From: Cochliopodium minus
Lineage: Eukaryota; Discosea; Himatismenida; Cochliopodiidae
Direction of reading: 5' to 3'
NCBI GenBank assembly: GCA_024220525.1
Contig: JAMYWO010000010.1
Coordinates: 37,331-48,182, forward strand
DNA length: 10,852 nt
In this document: piece after piece, positions 8,110 through 10,852 of the stretch
Layout of the letters: each line of letters starts with the position of its first letter
Numbering within the stretch: position 1 is the first letter of the stretch
Program-made: the position numbers and the translations under genes
The notes under the pieces: model-generated
What the model was told of the DNA's origin: nothing
What the model saw: only the letters and a program-made list of their open reading frames with translations
The model's database searches: none

Positions 8110-9265
8110 TTAATATTTGAGAATAGGAGTGACCTCAGAGAGTTCGAGAGGCAAAAGATTCGAGTCAAAACTAAAAACAGGGTTTCTCAATTTGATGTTG
8201 GAAGGAATTTCACCTGTGCTTACAAATCCAAATAACTTTTGGCCACATCTAATTGGAATTTTGACAAAAGAAAAAAGGTACTGAGGAGAGGATTCATTTG
8301 GGTGTTGATTAAAAAAACTGAGGGTAGCATTGGTGTCAAATTCTTCACTATAGCTCCCTTTGTGGACCAAGATATAGATCGTTCCATTTTCTTTGAACCC
8401 TTTTGCCATTTTTCCTTCAAGAGGATTTCCGTTCTCGTTGTTGCAGTAGTAAGTGGATTGACCGTTATAGTGGTAATATCCGAACATGTCTCTTTTTTTT
8501 TTTTGTAAAATGATTGTTTCAATTATCTTTATATTTTATTTTCTTTTATTTTTTTATTTTCTTTTTTAATCTAAATAAACAACATCGAAATTTAGACAAA
8601 ATATAATATAAATGGTTGAAACAAACCTATTTAAAAAAAAAATTTTAGGATTGCCTTTCGAATAATTAAAGATAGGCCATATTTTGAAAAAAAAATTTCC
8701 TTACCTATCCACACCAAATGTAGAAAACTATTAATGAAAAATTATACATCAATCTCGGGATTTGTTTTAAATACTTTGATAATAAACTTACCACTTTTGC
8801 AGAGATGTTGTGAAGTGATGCACCAAGAGTCAAATTGTAAATCGGCAAGTTCATGATCTCAAAGGGGTAAAAAACACCTTCCAAAAAATGATTTTTGGTA
8901 TACGCAGTCCTCCATTGACTTTCTTTATGGGTCCTGATCAATAACTTTCTATCTAGTTCATCCAATCTATATTTCCCATCAAAAGAATTGTTATCCCATT
9001 GGAATAGAAAGTATGAAATGCAATATTGCTTCCATGAGCTCGCTTCTTTTGGCAAATGCGTGATATTTGTTTTTGATCGTAGATATAAACTCCAGTACAT
9101 CTCATCTTCTTTCAACAAGAAGAAAATACTTTTACAAGTCGAGGATATTTGGAAGAAATTCTGAAATTCCAATTTACAAAGAATCAATCTCCATATTTGT
9201 TTTTGTGTTGATGAAAACTCAATAATTCTTTCTCTAGAAATTTTTTTTTTTATTTTTTTCATCAT
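8110..9265 (-). CDS. F-box protein with a possible SPRY-like C-terminal domain, 292 residues, 3 exons
   Basis: Exons are 9265-8792, 8727-8705 (23 bases) and 8491-8110 (TAA). The phases are 0 and 2 and join as SAKV-FSTFGVD-R-DMFGYYHY. Residues about 22-62 resemble an F-box: QIWRLILCKLEF..FFQISSTCKSIFFLL, then W58, with a further W near 79 (SSWKQYC). F-box proteins bind Skp1 and bring substrates to SCF (Skp1-cullin-F-box) ubiquitin ligases. The C-terminal part (about 140-292) has GYYHYNGQSTYYC, a G-rich turn near KGFKENGTIYILV, TLSFFN, and FVKIPIRCGQKLFGFVST. This order recalls a SPRY/B30.2 sandwich (family: no conceptual flow, D..L.FF.NG, LFP.V). F-box plus SPRY of about this length occurs in the Fbxo45 family. 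The F-box call rests on pattern and the SPRY call is inference. Codon use is more AT-rich than in the middle exons of the SLR gene. The start is the first of two adjacent ATGs; an in-frame stop lies close upstream. Confidence 0.65.
8705..8727 (-). other. 23-base microexon of the F-box gene
   Basis: On the minus strand an acceptor TTCATTAATAG precedes TTTTCTACATTTGGTGTGGA-TAG, followed by donor GTAAGG. Without this exon the strong donor GTAAGT after 8792 (phase 0) cannot join in frame to the last exon, whose frame needs phase 2. With it, the codon AG+A is completed and FSTFGVDR links the two halves. The intron before it is 64 bases and the one after is 213 bases. Confidence 0.65.
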
Positions 9266-9313
9266 TTTTTTTATATTTTTATATTTTTTTTAAATTAATT
9301 GGAAAAGGAGTAT
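9266..9313 (-). other. 48-base spacer between two same-strand genes
   Basis: The EEP stop (9316-9314) and the F-box ATG (9265) are separated by 48 A/T-rich bases. This space must hold the 3' end of one transcript and the 5' leader of the next. The alternative is overlapping transcripts or a shared dicistronic precursor. Confidence 0.6.
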
Positions 9314-9318
9314 TTATT
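9313..9318 (-). terminator. Possible polyadenylation signal overlapping the EEP stop codon
   Basis: The last codons GAT AAA TAA followed by A contain AATAAA. This is the only clear AATAAA near the end of this gene. Because the following gene starts so close by, a signal at the stop codon would make sense. The motif is common by chance in such DNA. Confidence 0.35.
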
Positions 9319-10708
9319 TATCAAAAATATCAATGAAAACGGGGACATGATCAGAGGGGCGGTTAGCTCTGCTAGTTTTCCAGTTGCCTTCGCAGTATTT
9401 GTCAAAGATGTCGTGGGCTATAGATGCATTTTGGACGTGTTTATCCACTGATTCTGAAACAAATACATGATCAAGAAGAACTTTTCTGTTTTTGATATCA
9501 TCAATGTAATCCTATTCAAAAAAAAATAAAAAATAAATTTCAAAAAAATAAAAAAAAAAATAAAGTGAAAATAAATAAATAAAAAATAAAATAAATTCTT
9601 ATGAAAAAATAAATAAATAATTTTTTTTTTTTTTTACATCAAATTGAACACTCCACATTTGATCTTGCTTTACAAACTCTTGTTTGATTATCTGACTGTA
9701 CAACATGCGCTTCTTCTGGGACTGTGAGCCCACTAATGCTTCGGTACTATCAAACAAAAGGTAGAATTCCTCGAAAAAGTCAAGTCCTACACTATCTGTG
9801 ATTGAAAAATTTTTTTTTATTTTTATTAAATCATGATAATTTATTTTATATTTTATTTTTATTTATTTTATTTTATTTTATTTTATTTTATTTTATTTTA
9901 TTTTTTATATTTTATTTTATTTTATTTTTATTTTTATTTTATTTTATATTTTATATTTTATATTTTATATTTTATATTTTTTATTATTTTTTTTATTGTT
10001 CATTTTTTATTTCATATTTTATATTTTATATTATATTTGATATTAAATTTTATTATTTTTTTTATTTTCATATTTTTTTCATTTTAATGTTTTTTTAATA
10101 CCATTAATATCACCAGAAACAACAATGATGGGATCGACATGTTTGGAAAAGATTGTCTCATCCAAGCACTTTCTGACTCTCATACACTCCGAGGCTATTC
10201 TTCTCCTGTTTTTGATGGAAGTCTTTATGAACTTCTGTCTTTCTTTGATGTCGTTTGATTTCCACATTCTCTCTCCTAATTGGAAATAATAAAAAAAAAA
10301 AATTAATAAATTAAAAATAATAAAAATAAACTGATGAATTTTTATTTAAAAAAAAATTAATACCAAAAAAATTTTTAAAATAAAATTAGAAAAATTAAAA
10401 AATTAAAAAATTTTACCTCCTGCCACATACTTTGATTTGGTGTGGAGAGAAGCCGCAAAGAAGGATCTTACTTCGTTGTTCAATGTTATATTCCCTACCA
10501 AATTTAAAAACGGAAAAAAAATAAAAAATTCAAAAAAATAATTAATAAAAAATAAATAGATAAAATAAATAGATAAAATAAATTCAAAAATAACCTTTTA
10601 TTACAAGAGGAACTCTTGTAAACTTGTACTCCTTCAAAGTAGTGTCCCCATTTACATCAAATTTCCAAGAATTGGACAAATACTTCAGAGAAGGTTCATA
10701 ATAATCAC
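9314..10708 (-). CDS. Endonuclease/exonuclease/phosphatase (EEP) family protein, 3' five exons, partial
   Basis: Exons are 10708-10595, 10494-10417, 10275-10102, 9795-9638 and 9511-9314 (TAA). They give 239 residues with phase kept. The 5' end lies beyond the right edge, or in further exons there. Family hallmarks are F-AASLHTKSKYVAGG (about 48-64, the H.KSK strand of the fold), a helix with R..A.E.MR, PIIVVSGDIND (112-122, the catalytic GDxN), LLDHVFVS (186-193) and RPSDHVPVFI (225-234, the SDH metal/catalytic motif). EEP enzymes are Mg-dependent phosphodiesterases or phosphatases acting on nucleic acids, inositol phosphates or sphingolipids. The motif set seen does not choose between these. 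The N-terminal Asn/Glu metal ligands are outside the window. The protein ends 11 residues after SDH, as is usual for the domain. No reverse transcriptase follows, so a LINE origin is not supported. Confidence 0.85.
9866..9976. repeat. (TTTTA)7 and (TTTTATA)5 microsatellites in an EEP intron
   Basis: Seven perfect TTTTA units run from 9866 to 9900. Five perfect TTTTATA units run from 9942 to 9976, and the same 7-mer recurs at about 10013-10030. Both lie in the intron 9796-10101. The plus strand is T-rich, so the transcript has A-rich tracts here. Confidence 0.9.
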
Positions 10709-10744
10709 CTTGGTGGTTAAAAAAATTTGAAATTTTTTATTTTT

Positions 10745-10770
10745 CAACATTATTTATTTTATTAATGTTG
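10745..10770. repeat. Perfect 8-base hairpin beside a duplicated flank
   Basis: CAACATTA (10745-10752) and TAATGTTG (10763-10770) are perfect reverse complements with a 10-base loop. The loop-side string ACATTATTTATTTTATT recurs directly after the hairpin at about 10773. This is upstream of the first visible EEP exon, so probably intronic. The function is unknown. Confidence 0.55.
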
Positions 10771-10776
10771 AAACAT

Positions 10777-10852
10777 TATTTATTTTATTTATTTTATTTT
10801 ATTTATTTTATTTATTTTATTTATTTTATTTATTTTATTTATTTTATTTATT
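10777..10852. repeat. 9-base microsatellite (TTTATTTTA)n reaching the window edge
   Basis: Mostly perfect 9-base units run to the last base, with one irregular TTTTATTTTA step near 10795. The array continues past the window, so its length is unknown. It is noncoding and probably in an intron of the EEP gene. Confidence 0.85.

Noticed and set aside
8239-8508. Plus-strand open frame of 89 codons opposite the F-box gene
   Set aside because: It has no family resemblance and is antisense to the last exon of the F-box gene, whose phase is fixed by two junctions.
9802-10098. Two overlapping plus-strand frames rich in F, Y and I
   Set aside because: They come from TTTTA and TTTTATA microsatellites in an intron of the EEP gene.
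9314-10708. EEP domain as the endonuclease of a LINE retrotransposon
   Set aside because: The frame ends shortly after the SDH motif. No reverse transcriptase, target-site duplication or poly-A-tailed element follows, and the gene has several introns.

Overview
The window is eukaryotic nuclear DNA from a very AT-rich microbial eukaryote. The coding sequence is broken into short exons of mixed base composition. These are separated by small GT-AG introns (53 to 470 bases) and spacers made almost entirely of A and T homopolymer runs. Stop codons are all TAA, and no in-frame TAG or TGA has to be read as sense, so the code looks standard. This argues against ciliates with reassigned stops. An amoeba-like or similar protist is plausible, but the window does not fix the lineage. 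There are no operons, Shine-Dalgarno sites, CRISPR arrays, tRNAs or rRNAs.

Layout. Bases 1-1500 are noncoding, A/T-rich and carry tandem repeats. Bases 1513-2042 hold two minus-strand open stretches of unknown meaning. Bases 2215-3743 (+) hold the C-terminal half of a glycosyltransferase of family GT90 (CAP10/POGLUT-like), in seven exons. Bases 7802-3872 (-) hold a complete seven-exon gene for a Sel1-like-repeat (SLR) protein of 669 residues. It converges on the GT90 gene with 128 bases between the stops. Bases 9265-8110 (-) hold a three-exon gene for a 292-residue protein with an N-terminal F-box and a 23-base microexon. Bases 10708-9314 (-) hold the last five exons of an endonuclease/exonuclease/phosphatase (EEP) family gene whose 5' end lies beyond the window. 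Its stop is only 48 bases from the F-box start codon.

I rebuilt the gene models by hand. The reading phase carries through every proposed intron, and each join restores a family motif: GREGAP, YLISI-DGF and ML-SNSVL in GT90; YEKG-LGVEKN and KSG-IGVEKN in the SLR protein; SGDIN-D in the EEP protein. That agreement is the main evidence. The genes do not form an obvious pathway: glycosylation, scaffold/adaptor, ubiquitin-ligase adaptor and nuclease/phosphatase are ordinary neighbours in a protist genome.

I see no convincing undescribed system. The points most worth checking are the missing N-terminal half of the GT90 gene, the F-box microexon and the family of the protein's C-terminal domain, the unassigned C-terminal domain of the SLR protein, the alternating A/T strand skew of its introns, and structured inverted repeats in two introns that otherwise lack poly-A/T character.
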